A stretch of DNA of 64,000 bases from DASWNP01 sp036399175 (GTDB lineage: Bacteria; Acidobacteriota; Blastocatellia; Pyrinomonadales; Pyrinomonadaceae): NCBI GenBank assembly GCA_036399175.1, contig DASWNP010000003.1, forward strand, positions 124,001 to 188,000. The letters are read 5' to 3'. Under the pieces are notes generated by a model. The model saw only the letters and a program-made list of their open reading frames with translations, did not search any database and was not told the DNA's origin. The position numbers and the translations under genes are program-made. This document shows positions 8,179-17,400 of this stretch, in pieces. How positions within the stretch are numbered: position 1 is the first letter of the stretch; every line of letters begins with the position of its first letter.

Positions 8179-10094
8179 CTCTCGCTTTCCTCCTTCTCTT
8201 TCTCCTTCCCTTTCTCTTTCCCTTCGACTCTTTTCCTGACTCTCCAGAGCGCGAAACGCTCGGCCTCGAAGCCCTTGAGCGCGGTCTCCAGAGGCTCTAG
8301 GGCGAGGTCGCCGGTCTCTTCGTCGAGCATCGAGGCGACCTGCGGGTCGTCGCGGACGGCGGAAGAGATGACGATGTCTGTGCCGTCGGAGAGCGGTTCG
8401 AGGCGCGCGGCGATGTTGATATTGGAGCCGAAGTAGTCGAGCCGTTCGTTGAGCGTGACGGCGATGCACGCGCCCGTATGAATCCCCGCTTTGAGCCGGA
8501 GCGGAAGCATCCCTTCGGACGGCGAGGCGAGCGTGCGTTGCGCGCGCACGGCGGCTCTTAAGGCCGACGCGGGCTGACGAAAGACGGCCATCACGGCGTC
8601 GCCGATGGTCTTGATGATAGCGCCGCCCTCTTCGGCAATTGTTTCTCTGAGCACGTCGAAGTGGTTCATCACCGCGCCGAAGGCGACGGCATCGCCGATT
8701 TCTCGATAGAGACGAGTGGAGCCTTTGAGGTCTGTGAAGAGGACTGTGAGGCTGCCGACGGAAATCTGGTCGCCGGGGCGTAGGGCTTCTCTGGCGAAGA
8801 GGTCTCGGAAGAGCTGGAGCGAGGTCACGTCGGCGGCGGTCGCGGCCTGGTCGCTCCATGCCGTCCGTTCGAGGATGAGAAGCTGCTCGCTCCCGGTCTC
8901 GTTCTCAAGCCAGAGGGTCACTCGCGGAGCGAGCAGTAGCTCTTCTTCAGGCCAGCCCGAAGTGTCGAGGGTGAGTGCGGCGGAAGCGTCGCCGCCTTCG
9001 GCTACTGTGACGGGGCGACTGCCGGAGAGGCCGGAGGCGCGCAGACGATAGCGTCCTTCTTCGAGCGCGAGCGCGAGCGTGCGCGGTGTGCCGGGGGGAA
9101 GTATCTGCTGCGCGAAGACGTGGGGCGTGACCTGCGGGCCGCCGATGCAGAACTCGCGCGCCGCGACTTCGCGCACGGCAGCGTTCGGACGAAAGGTGAC
9201 TTCGACGAAGCGGTCGAAGTTGGCTTTGAAGTCGATTTGGCAAGTGTCGCAGTGTGCGTCCGATTGCATCTCCCGGAGAGTCTTGGCGGTGTGCTGCGCG
9301 CCGCGACAGAGCGGGCAGAGCACGTCCCAGCGAAAATCTAAGAGACCTGCGCGCGTGGCGTAGAGGCAGAGTTCGAGGACGGCGCGGCGGGGCGCGTGCC
9401 AGTAGTCGGCGAGCGCGTAGGGGCGCAGGCGCGCGAGCGTCAGGTCGTCTGCGCGCTCGATGGTCTCTGAGAGTCTAGAGACCAGCTCGGCGGACGCGCC
9501 CTGCTTGACGAGAGACTCGCTCATCGAAGTGAGACGTGCGCGTCCCGTCGCCGAGATTTGCGGACGCGTGGAAAGCTCGAAGGGCTCTCGGCGGTCGCGC
9601 AGGCGTCGGTCGTAGCGACGGATGACGGAGGCGAACCTGCGCGCGCTGATGCGGCCAATCTGCGCCGGGATGGCGACGAGGCCGAGCGCCGTGCGCGGTC
9701 GCGCCCAGACTTCGTAGACGAGGCGCGTACCACCCGTCTCGCGCGGACTCAGCTCGGCGGCGACGCGCATCTCTTCCACAGGCCCGCGCACGTAGCGACG
9801 CACGACGCCGAACCTGTGCGGGCGAATCCATTCGAAGGGCTCCTCGTCCCAGGCGACGTTGATGCCGAGCTTCGAGATGCGCAGTCGGCGAAGGGGCAGG
9901 CCGCCCTTCGGCGCAGGCTCGCCCGCGACGGCTGAATCGTCGTCGAGCAGGGCGGGCACGTCCGTGTCGCGGTTGAAGCGGTTGGTGTCGGCGACGAGCG
10001 GCCAGAGCGCTTCGGGGCTCGACTCCAACTCGTACTCCCAACGGTAATGAAACTCTTTGTAGCTCACTTTGCGGTCTTCGGATTGAAGCTGCAA
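8175..10094 (-). CDS. Class III adenylyl cyclase with SRPBCC-like and DUF5939-type N-terminal regions
   Basis: This 639-residue protein is predicted to make cAMP. The N-terminus (about 10-175) resembles an SRPBCC/START-like lipid- or ligand-binding domain. A middle segment resembling DUF5939 carries two CxxC pairs (CPLC and CDTC, about 20 residues apart), likely a zinc ribbon. The C-terminus is a class III cyclase domain with metal Asp residues in FTDLKGST (about 450) and IGDAVMAVF (about 498). A Lys in IIKTIGD and an Asp in DYFGSN fit adenine recognition, and N and R in NINIAAR complete the transition-state site. The last residues (KGKEKEKEE) are encoded by a short-period purine repeat. No transmembrane helix is evident. 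It is coupled to the downstream membrane protein. Confidence 0.88.
   Translation of the reverse strand: MQLQSEDRKVSYKEFHYRWEYELESSPEALWPLVADTNRFNRDTDVPALLDDDSAVAGEPAPKGGLPLRRLRISKLGINVAWDEEPFEWIRPHRFGVVRRYVRGPVEEMRVAAELSPRETGGTRLVYEVWARPRTALGLVAIPAQIGRISARRFASVIRRYDRRLRDRREPFELSTRPQISATGRARLTSMSESLVKQGASAELVSRLSETIERADDLTLARLRPYALADYWHAPRRAVLELCLYATRAGLLDFRWDVLCPLCRGAQHTAKTLREMQSDAHCDTCQIDFKANFDRFVEVTFRPNAAVREVAAREFCIGGPQVTPHVFAQQILPPGTPRTLALALEEGRYRLRASGLSGSRPVTVAEGGDASAALTLDTSGWPEEELLLAPRVTLWLENETGSEQLLILERTAWSDQAATAADVTSLQLFRDLFAREALRPGDQISVGSLTVLFTDLKGSTRLYREIGDAVAFGAVMNHFDVLRETIAEEGGAIIKTIGDAVMAVFRQPASALRAAVRAQRTLASPSEGMLPLRLKAGIHTGACIAVTLNERLDYFGSNINIAARLEPLSDGTDIVISSAVRDDPQVASMLDEETGDLALEPLETALKGFEAERFALWRVRKRVEGKEKGKEKEKEESER
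8183..8226. repeat. Short-period purine/pyrimidine repeat inside cyclase 3' end
   Basis: On the coding strand this is a run of 6-base words such as AAAGAG, AAAGGG and AAGGAG, giving the Lys/Glu/Gly tail of the cyclase. It resembles one arm of the purine-rich hairpins at 39961 and 56947 but has no partner arm. The stop codon comes directly after it. Confidence 0.55.
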
Positions 10095-10434
10095 GAGCGT
10101 TCTGGATGAGCGCCGCGTGAGCGAGGGGGCGGCGTTTGTTCGGTTTATGTTCCCGCTTGTTTCAGTGCGAACTTCGGTTGAGAGGCGCGACGCTCGTCGT
10201 TAGTCTTTGTTGGCGTCGGTCGTGTGTGCCGAATCCTAACTCCAAACCGTTCGTTGACGCTAGCCCTCTCCGGTCGTCCGCGCGGTTGATATACGCGCTG
10301 TCGAAGTCGCGCGGATTTCGGCGCGGCGGGTTCGAGGGCGCTCATCTGGAAACAATTTTAGTGACAAGGTGGAGACAGTTTGCTAGGGTGTGCGCGCATT
10401 TAACAACCACGCAGAAGAGGGAGGAAGGGAACGT
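10095..10434. other. Divergent intergenic region, 340 bp
   Basis: This is the gap between the divergently read cyclase and Lys/Gly/Ser protein genes, so it should hold both promoters. A weak candidate for the plus-strand gene is GTGACA at 10361-10366 and TAGGGT at 10384-10389, 17 bases apart. I see no repeat, RNA gene or clear operator. Confidence 0.4.
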
Positions 10435-11244
10435 ATGCCAGCTAAAAAGGCCAGCAAGAAACAGGGAAGCGGCAAGGGCGGCGGAGCGCGAGGTTCGTCG
10501 AAGAAGACGGGCTCGAAGGGCGGCTCGAAGAAGGGTGGTGGCGGCGGCGGCCAGTCGGGCGGCTCAAGAGGAAGGGCGGCTTCGGGTAAGTTCGGAGCTG
10601 CGGGCTCGAAGGGCGGCAGCAAGGGCGGCTCGAAGAAGGGCGGCTCGAAGAAGGGTAGCTCGAAGAAGAGCGGCGGCAAGGGCGCGTCCGGCGGCGCGGG
10701 CTCGAAGGGCGGCGCGGGCGGTTCGAGCAAGAAACGAGGCGGCGCGACCAAACAGGGTAGCTCTCAGAAGCAGGGCGGCTCGAAGAAGGGCGGCAGTAAG
10801 AAGGGCAGCTCGAAGAAACAGTCGAGCAAGAAGGGCTCTTCGAGAGGATTCTTCACGACGGCGCGCAAGGTTGCGGGCAAAGTTATCGTCGGAGCGGTGA
10901 CGGGCGCTGTCTCGGGCGCTGCTAAAGGCGCGGTCGAAGGCGCGGTCGAGCCGTTAGAAGAGGCCGTTGGTCTCGTGCACGAGCGCACGGAGAAAGAGGG
11001 CGGCGGCGACGAGTCGGGCGGCGGTTCGGAAAGCAGTTCCGGCGGCTCTTCGGAAAGCAGCTCGGGCGGCGGTTCGTCGGAGGGCGGCTCGGGGAGCAGT
11101 TCTTCGGAGAGCGGTTCAGGCGGTGGCTCTTCCGAGGGAAGCTCAAGCGGCGGCTCTTCGCAAGGCGGTTCGGGCGGCGGCTCGGGCGGTAGCTCCAAGA
11201 GCGGCTCGGGTGGCTCGAGAGGCTCTGGCAGGCGCGGAGGCTAA
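10435..11244 (+). CDS. Low-complexity Lys/Gly/Ser protein with central Gly/Ala helix and acidic Ser/Gly tail
   Basis: This 269-residue protein has three blocks. Residues 1 to about 135 are strongly basic repeats of the GSKKGGSKKGS type. About 138-180 is a hydrophobic Ala/Gly/Val stretch with spaced glycines (VIVGAVTGAVSGAAKGAVEGAV), like a glycine zipper. The rest is an acidic Ser/Gly/Glu tail of the SSGGSSE type. There is no signal peptide. ATG 10435 follows a good purine-rich ribosome-binding site (GGGAGGAAGGG); an upstream in-frame start at 10390 lacks one. The basic part resembles histone-H1-like bacterial proteins in composition only. I do not recognise a family. A strong terminator follows. 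Binding to nucleic acid or phase separation is an inference. Confidence 0.75.
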   Translation: MPAKKASKKQGSGKGGGARGSSKKTGSKGGSKKGGGGGGQSGGSRGRAASGKFGAAGSKGGSKGGSKKGGSKKGSSKKSGGKGASGGAGSKGGAGGSSKKRGGATKQGSSQKQGGSKKGGSKKGSSKKQSSKKGSSRGFFTTARKVAGKVIVGAVTGAVSGAAKGAVEGAVEPLEEAVGLVHERTEKEGGGDESGGGSESSSGGSSESSSGGGSSEGGSGSSSSESGSGGGSSEGSSSGGSSQGGSGGGSGGSSKSGSGGSRGSGRRGG

Positions 11245-11320
11245 AGCTCTCAAGTCGGCGGCTCGCCGGAAGAAAATCAATAGTCCGAATCTGACTCACG
11301 CCGCGATAGACATCCGGGAA

Positions 11321-11351
11321 GGGCAGCCCTGTTCGGGGCTGCCCTTTTCTT
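11321..11351 (+). terminator. Intrinsic terminator after Lys/Gly/Ser protein gene
   Basis: A 9-bp GC stem (GGGCAGCCC with GGGCTGCCC) with a 6-base loop is followed by TTTTCTT. It lies 77 bp after the stop. From here to 11631 I see no further gene or site. Confidence 0.85.
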
Positions 11352-11631
11352 GCGTCCCGACCTCTCAGGCTCGCCGTCCCGACTTCTTCACGCTGACCGA
11401 TTCTCTGTCAATCTGCTACGACGCTTCACGTCTCTTTGACCGCACGACACGTCCGCGCCTCGCCGCCGAAATCGAAAAACCGCGCAAAAGGCTGAGAAAA
11501 ACTGTCGCCGCCTGCGAGCCCGCGCCCGGCATTGAAATTGCCGTTTGATTCAGGCGGCGCGGACGGCGACAGTCCGCCGACAGCCTTGCCATCCTTCGGA
11601 CGAGCTACACAAGACCTACCGGATATTCAAT

Positions 11632-14124
11632 ATGGAAAGTGCGGACAATCAAAGGTTCAACAGACGCTTCATGCAGGCGGTCGTCGCCCTCGGCGCTCTG
11701 GCGTTGCTCTACTCCCTCTACCGTTTGGCCTCTGCCGACTTCGCCATCCCGCTTCTTCTGTTAGCCCTCACCGCCATCCACTCCAAAGAGCGTTTCGCCG
11801 CCGTCAGGCTCGCAGGCAAACGCCGACTCCCCGCGCCCGAAGCCTTAATCTTCCTCGCCATGCTGCTCTTCGACGGCGAGGCGGCCATTCTTCTCTCGGC
11901 GGTCGTCGCGCTCTGCCTCTCGCTGCGCACGGGCAAGGACGGTCTCTCGCTTCTCTTCAACTCAGCCGTCACGGTCGTCTCCACCTCCCTCGTCGTCTTC
12001 GTCCTCCGGCTCAACTTCGGCTCCATCTCCGAAGTGTTCGCCAATCTCTCGATGACGAGCGTCAACGCCGTCTGCATCGCCGTCCTGCTCCACTCGGCGG
12101 TGCGCGCAACCATCGCCGCCATCGGCGAGGCTTACAAAATCAAGCAGCCCGTCTGGAAGATTTGGGGCATCAATTACGCCTGGACGGCTTTGACCTGCAT
12201 GGCGGGCGCATGCCTCGCCACCGCCGCCCTCAAGCTCATCGAGCTGGCCGGCTTCGAGAACTTCGTCGCCATGACGGCGATTGTCATGGTCGCCGATTTC
12301 TCCTTCCGCTCTTATCGCGCCAACGACGCCTTCCACGCGCCCGACGCGAAATCCGCCGGTCGGCAGAAGAGCGAGCAGAAGGAGAGCGAAGAGCGCTTCC
12401 GCAGCGCCTTCGACTACGCGGCCATCGGCATGGCGCTCGTCTCTTCGGAAGGCCGCTGGCTACAGGTCAACCGCTCGCTCTGCGACATCCTCGGCTACAC
12501 CGAAGACGAGCTGCTCGGCTCAGACTTCCTCATCATCACGCACCCGGACGACCTCGGCACCGCGCTCTCCAACATCCGCAATCTCATCAAAGGCAACGTG
12601 CCCACCTACCAGATGGAGAAGCGCTACATACACAAGCAGGGTCACGAAGTTTGGGTCAACTGGAGCGTTTCGCTGGCGCGCGACACGCACACCAAGTCCG
12701 TCCATCTCATCTTCCAGATACAGGACATCACCAACCGCAAGCTCGCCGAGCAGCAGCTTCATCACGACGCCTTCCATGATGCGCTCACGGGACTCCCCAA
12801 CCGCGCCCTCTTCATGGATCACCTCAAGCTTGCGATTGCGCGCGCCAAGCGCAACCCCGAGCAGATGTTCGCCGTCCTCTATCTCGACCTCGACCGCTTC
12901 AAGGTCATCAACGACTCGCTCGGCCACATGATAGGCGACCAGCTGCTCGTCGCCATCGCGCGTCGCCTCGAAGCCTGCCTCCGCCCCGGCGACACGGTCG
13001 CGCGCCTCGGCGGCGACGAGTTCGTCGTCCTCATCGAAGACATCAAGGCTGAGAACGAGGCCATCTACGTCGCCGAGCGCGTGCAGAAAGAGCTGCGACT
13101 GCCGCTCACCTTGAGCGGGCGCGAAGTTTTCACCACCGTCAGCATCGGCATCGCCCATAGCTCGCCCAACTACCAGCACGCCGAAGACATCCTGCGCGAC
13201 GCGGACACGGCCATGTACCGCGCCAAGTCTGCCGGTAAGGCTCGCCACGAGATTTTCGACACGGCCATGCACGCCCGCGCCATGAATCTCCTGCAACTGG
13301 AGACCGATTTGCGCCGCGCAGTCGAGCGCGAAGAGTTCTTCATCCAGTATCAGCCCATCGTCGATTTGGACAACTTCCACCTGCGCGGCTTCGAGGCGCT
13401 CGTGCGCTGGCGTCATCCGGAGCGTGGCTTCGTCTCGCCCATCGACTTCATCCCCGTCGCCGAAGAGACCGGCCTCATCGTGCAGATAGGCGAGTTCGTC
13501 CTGCGCGAATCCTGCAAGCAGATGCAGCGCTGGCAGAAGCTCTTTCCCTCCGACCCGCCGCTCTTCATCAGCGTCAACCTCTCCGGCCGGCAGTTCGCGC
13601 AGCACGACCTCATCAACGAAGTCGCATACATCCTGAACGAAACGAAAATCGACCCGCACAGCCTGAAACTGGAAATCACCGAATCGGTCGTCATGGAAAA
13701 CATCGAGACGGCCACCGAGATGCTACGCCAACTGCGAGCCCTCGGCGTCCAGCTTTCCATCGACGACTTCGGCACCGGCTATTCATCCTTGAGCTACCTG
13801 CACCGCTTCCCCATCGACACCCTCAAAATCGACCGCTCCTTCGTCACCGCCATGAGCGACAACAACGAGAACACGGAGATTGTCCGCACCATCGTCATGC
13901 TCGCGCAGAATCTCGGCATGGACGTGGTGGCCGAAGGCGTCGAGACCAACGAACAGCTCGCGCTGCTTAGGAAGCTCGGCTGCGAAAACGGTCAGGGCTA
14001 CTTCTTCTCCAAACCCGTCCACACTGACGGCGCGGAGAAAATCATCTCCGACACCTACGCCTCGCAGGCGCAAGCCTTTCCCGTCAACCCGGCTTCTTCC
14101 CGAAAGGTTCTCTACGTCGCCTGA
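11632..14124 (+). CDS. Membrane-bound PAS-GGDEF-EAL cyclic-di-GMP enzyme
   Basis: This 830-residue signalling protein has an N-terminal region of about six to seven transmembrane helices (about 12-225). A PAS sensor domain follows (about 245-360, starting ERFRSAFDYAAIGMALV). The diguanylate cyclase domain has an intact GGDEF at about 459. The phosphodiesterase domain has EALVRW at about 588, plus NLSG, ESVV, DDFGTGYSS, KIDRSF and VAEGVE. Both halves keep their key residues, so it may make and degrade c-di-GMP, with PAS or the membrane part deciding direction. ATG 11632 fits the start of the membrane domain; an in-frame ATG at 11545 would add 29 residues. The gene stands alone and ends in a terminator. 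Confidence 0.92.
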   Translation: MESADNQRFNRRFMQAVVALGALALLYSLYRLASADFAIPLLLLALTAIHSKERFAAVRLAGKRRLPAPEALIFLAMLLFDGEAAILLSAVVALCLSLRTGKDGLSLLFNSAVTVVSTSLVVFVLRLNFGSISEVFANLSMTSVNAVCIAVLLHSAVRATIAAIGEAYKIKQPVWKIWGINYAWTALTCMAGACLATAALKLIELAGFENFVAMTAIVMVADFSFRSYRANDAFHAPDAKSAGRQKSEQKESEERFRSAFDYAAIGMALVSSEGRWLQVNRSLCDILGYTEDELLGSDFLIITHPDDLGTALSNIRNLIKGNVPTYQMEKRYIHKQGHEVWVNWSVSLARDTHTKSVHLIFQIQDITNRKLAEQQLHHDAFHDALTGLPNRALFMDHLKLAIARAKRNPEQMFAVLYLDLDRFKVINDSLGHMIGDQLLVAIARRLEACLRPGDTVARLGGDEFVVLIEDIKAENEAIYVAERVQKELRLPLTLSGREVFTTVSIGIAHSSPNYQHAEDILRDADTAMYRAKSAGKARHEIFDTAMHARAMNLLQLETDLRRAVEREEFFIQYQPIVDLDNFHLRGFEALVRWRHPERGFVSPIDFIPVAEETGLIVQIGEFVLRESCKQMQRWQKLFPSDPPLFISVNLSGRQFAQHDLINEVAYILNETKIDPHSLKLEITESVVMENIETATEMLRQLRALGVQLSIDDFGTGYSSLSYLHRFPIDTLKIDRSFVTAMSDNNENTEIVRTIVMLAQNLGMDVVAEGVETNEQLALLRKLGCENGQGYFFSKPVHTDGAEKIISDTYASQAQAFPVNPASSRKVLYVA

Positions 14125-14166
14125 ACGGGCGGCCGACGCTTTCTCTCCCCAACCCCTCTCCCCCGA

Positions 14167-14232
14167 AAAAGTCCCGCGAGAAACGAACGAGCTTCAACGC
14201 TCAATCATCTCTCGCGGGACTTTGGTTTTTAT
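14167..14232 (+). terminator. Intrinsic terminator after GGDEF-EAL gene
   Basis: An approximately 14-bp stem (AAAGTCCCGCGAGA with its complement) encloses a small inner hairpin (GAGC/GCTC) and is followed by GGTTTTT. It lies 43 bp after the stop. Confidence 0.85.
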
Positions 14233-14261
14233 CTCTAAACAGTTCCGAAATACATTTAATC

Positions 14262-14452
14262 ATAAATTATAAGAAAACCGCGTCCGAATTTTCCGACCTC
14301 TTTCCAGCCGTTCGTTCCTTCTTCCTCTTAAACTCCAAGCTTCCAGCCACTTGCGATTTGGTCTGCGGCGTCGGCACGGGCGTTGCCCTTCCCGTCGGGA
14401 AGCAACGCGCGAATTTGCCCGCTGATTTTTCCATCTCTCAAGGAGTCCAAAT
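14262..14452 (+). promoter_or_regulatory. 5' leader of TonB receptor gene, sharing blocks with leader at 19.26 kb
   Basis: The region before this receptor starts with TAAGAAAACCGCGTCCGAATTTT (14270-14292), nearly repeated at 19263-19285. Later, GGCACGGGCGTTGCCC (14373-14388) recurs with one change near 19366-19381. The second block is itself a small palindrome (GGGC/GCCC). TATAAG at 14268 could be a -10 element, but no good -35 is seen. AAGGAG at 14440-14445 is the ribosome-binding site. Shared upstream sequence before two paralogous receptors suggests common regulation or a common transcript leader. Confidence 0.55.
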
Positions 14453-17400
14453 ATGAGGAAACCGATACTGGCGATGCTTTTGGCGCTCTCTCTGTTCGGC
14501 GTCGTCGCCTTCGCCCAATCGAACACGGGTCGCCTCGTCGGAACCGTCTCCGGCCCTGACGGAGTGATTCCGGGCGCGACCGTCATCGTCATCGATACCA
14601 AGACCGGCAAGGAGCGAACGGTCGTGGCGAGCGACGACGGCTCTTTCACCGTCCCGCAGCTCGAAGTCGGAACTTACACCGTGCGCGTCACGGCCACAGG
14701 CTTCAAGACCTTTACAGCCAACGAAGTCAAAATCGACGTTGGCCGCGAATACTCTCTCAACGCTCCGCTCGAAGTCGGCGAGCTGAACGAGAACGTCCAA
14801 ATCATCGCCGGAGCCGACGTGCTCAACGCGACCAACTCGGAGCTGAGCACTTCGGTCAGCCCGCGCCAGATTCAGGATTTGCCTCTGAACGGGCGCAACC
14901 CGCTCGGCCTCATCACCCTTCAGGCGGGCACGGCCTCCAACGGCGCGCAGGCCACTTCGATTAACGGTCAGCGCCCCTCGGCCACCAACATCACGCTCGA
15001 CGGTCTCAACATTCAGGACAACTTCATCCGCCAGAGCGCGTCGGCCTCCACGCAGGTCGCCCTCTCGACCGACGACGTTGCCGAGTTCACCGTCTCGACG
15101 CAGAACGCGGGCGTCGAGCAGGGCTTGGGCGCATCACAGGTGCAGCTTGCGACGCCGCGCGGCCAGAACGAGTTTCACGGCGCGGTCTTCGAGTACAACC
15201 GCAACTCGCGCTTTGCCGCCAACACCTTCTTCAACAACGCGGCGGGCAACTACGGCCCTAACGACCCGCTCGTCCTCAACGGCTCGGCCGTCGCCGGTGC
15301 GCCAAAGAATCCGCGCACCTTCCGCAACTTCAACCAGTTCGGCGGCAAGTTCAGCGGCCCCATCTTCAAAAACCGTCTCTTCTTCTTCGGCCACTACGAA
15401 GGCACGCGCGACCGCCTCTCGCAGCCGAGCCTCAGAACCGTGCTCACGCCGAGCGCCCGCGCAGGGATTTTCACCTACGTCGATAACGGCGGCGTCACGC
15501 GCCAGATAAATCTCTTCGCGCTGCCCATCGGCGGCACGAATCCGCCGACCGGCATCAACCCCGTCATCCAGAGCCGCTTTCTCAACAACATTCCGACCGG
15601 CAACTCCATCGAGGCGGGCGACCAGCGCAACACCACCGGCTATCGCTTCAACCAGAAGGCCGACGCCAATGCCGACAACATGACCATTCGCCTCGACTAC
15701 GACATCAACTCCACCAACACCCTGAACGCCATCTACAAACGGCAGACCGCCAACGGCTTCATCCCCGACTTCGCCGACTTCAACGGCTTCAGCCCCGAAG
15801 CAGCCGCAGGCTTCAGCACGCCGAACGATTCCTACGTCTTCGCCTATCGCTCGACGCTCTCGCCCACGTTCACAAACGAAGTGCGCGCCGGCTACGTCCG
15901 TAGCGCGCAGCTCTTCCCCGAGACGCAGCCACGACAGCCCGACCAGTTCAGCCAGACCAACCTCGCACAAGGATTGCTCGCGGGCTTCATCAGCAACCCC
16001 GAATCGACCTTCCTCTTCCAGGGACGCCACACCAAGACCTACACGCTTCAGGACAACGCCGATTATCTCTGGGGCGACCACGGCTTCCGCTTCGGCGTGC
16101 AGGCCAACGCCTATCGCGCTCTGCGCCTGAACGAAGGCGGCGTGCTCCCGACCTACGTCATCGGCGTCGGCACGAACACGCCGCAGATTACCGCCGCGCA
16201 GTTCAACAACGCGGCGCTCTTCCCCGGCGGCATCAGCACCACCGATAGAAACACGGCCAACGCGCTCTACGCCCTTTTGGGCGGCATCGTCAGCCAGCAG
16301 TCGCAGACCTTCAACGTGCTGAGCGCCGATAGCGGCTTCGTGCCCCTCGCAGGCTTCCGTCAGGACTACGCCTACGAGAACTACAACATCTACTTCTCCG
16401 ACCAGTGGCGAGTCAGACCGAACCTGACGCTCAATCTCGGCCTGCGCTACGAGCTTTGGCCTTCCGTTCGAGAGCGAAACGGCGTGCTCTCGGAAGTCAT
16501 CGTCGCTTCGGGTCAGTCGGCGCGCGAGGCGCTGCTGAATTCGCAGGGAGGCTTGCAGACCGCCGGGACGAACATCGGCGGCGGCAAGCTCTTCAATACC
16601 GACAAGAACAACTTCGCGCCCTCCGTCAGCTTCGCCTACCAGCCGCAGTTCACGAACAAATTCCTCGGCATGCTCTTCCCCGGCGATGGCCGGACGGTTT
16701 TGCGCGGCGGTTATCGTCTCAGCTACTTCAACGACGAGTTTCTCAAAGGCTCTTCGGGCGAAGGCGACCAGAACTCCGGCAAGCGTGAGAACGCCAGCCG
16801 CAACAATCTGAACGAACGCGTCGGCGCGCTCGGCACAATCCCGACGCCGTCCGTTCTCGTCCCGCGCACCTTCGCGCAGAACAACGCGCGCAACGGCGCG
16901 ATTCAATCTGTCGCGCTCGTCGATCCGAACATCAAGCTGCCGATGAATCACGAGTACACCATCGGCATCCAGCGCGAAATCGGATTCCAGACCGCCTTCG
17001 AGATTCGCTACGTCGGCGCTTTCAGCAGCAACGTCACGCGCTACACAGACCAGAACGCGCCCGAGCTAATCAACAACGGCTTCCTCGCAGACTTCTTCCG
17101 CGCGCGCTCCAACCAAGCTCTGACCGGCCAGCTCAACTGCGCGACCACGCAGAACGCGGGCTGCCAGCCGCTTCAGGTCTTCCCGAATTTAGGGATTCTC
17201 TCCGGCACGCCCGGCGGCATCGGCAACGCCACGACCGCCGCGAACTCGACCGTCGCCAATCTCGTCAGTCAGGGCTTGCCCGGTCAGCTTGCCATCACCT
17301 ACGTCGCCAACGGACTTTCGGGCAGCGTGCCCTTAGTCGCCAACCCGAACATCGTCCTCGGACTCCTGCTCTCGAACAGCGCGCGCTACAACTACAACTC

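Noticed and set aside
8179..8859. 227-codon upstream extension of the small membrane protein
   Set aside because: It is an alternative frame of the cyclase gene; the ATG at 8178 in an ATGA overlap is a better start.
12520..13659. Open frame of 379 codons on the minus strand
   Set aside because: Antisense to the GGDEF-EAL coding sequence and without recognisable domains.
15134..16951. Open frame of 605 codons on the minus strand
   Set aside because: Antisense to a clear TonB receptor gene; composition is the shadow of its codon usage.
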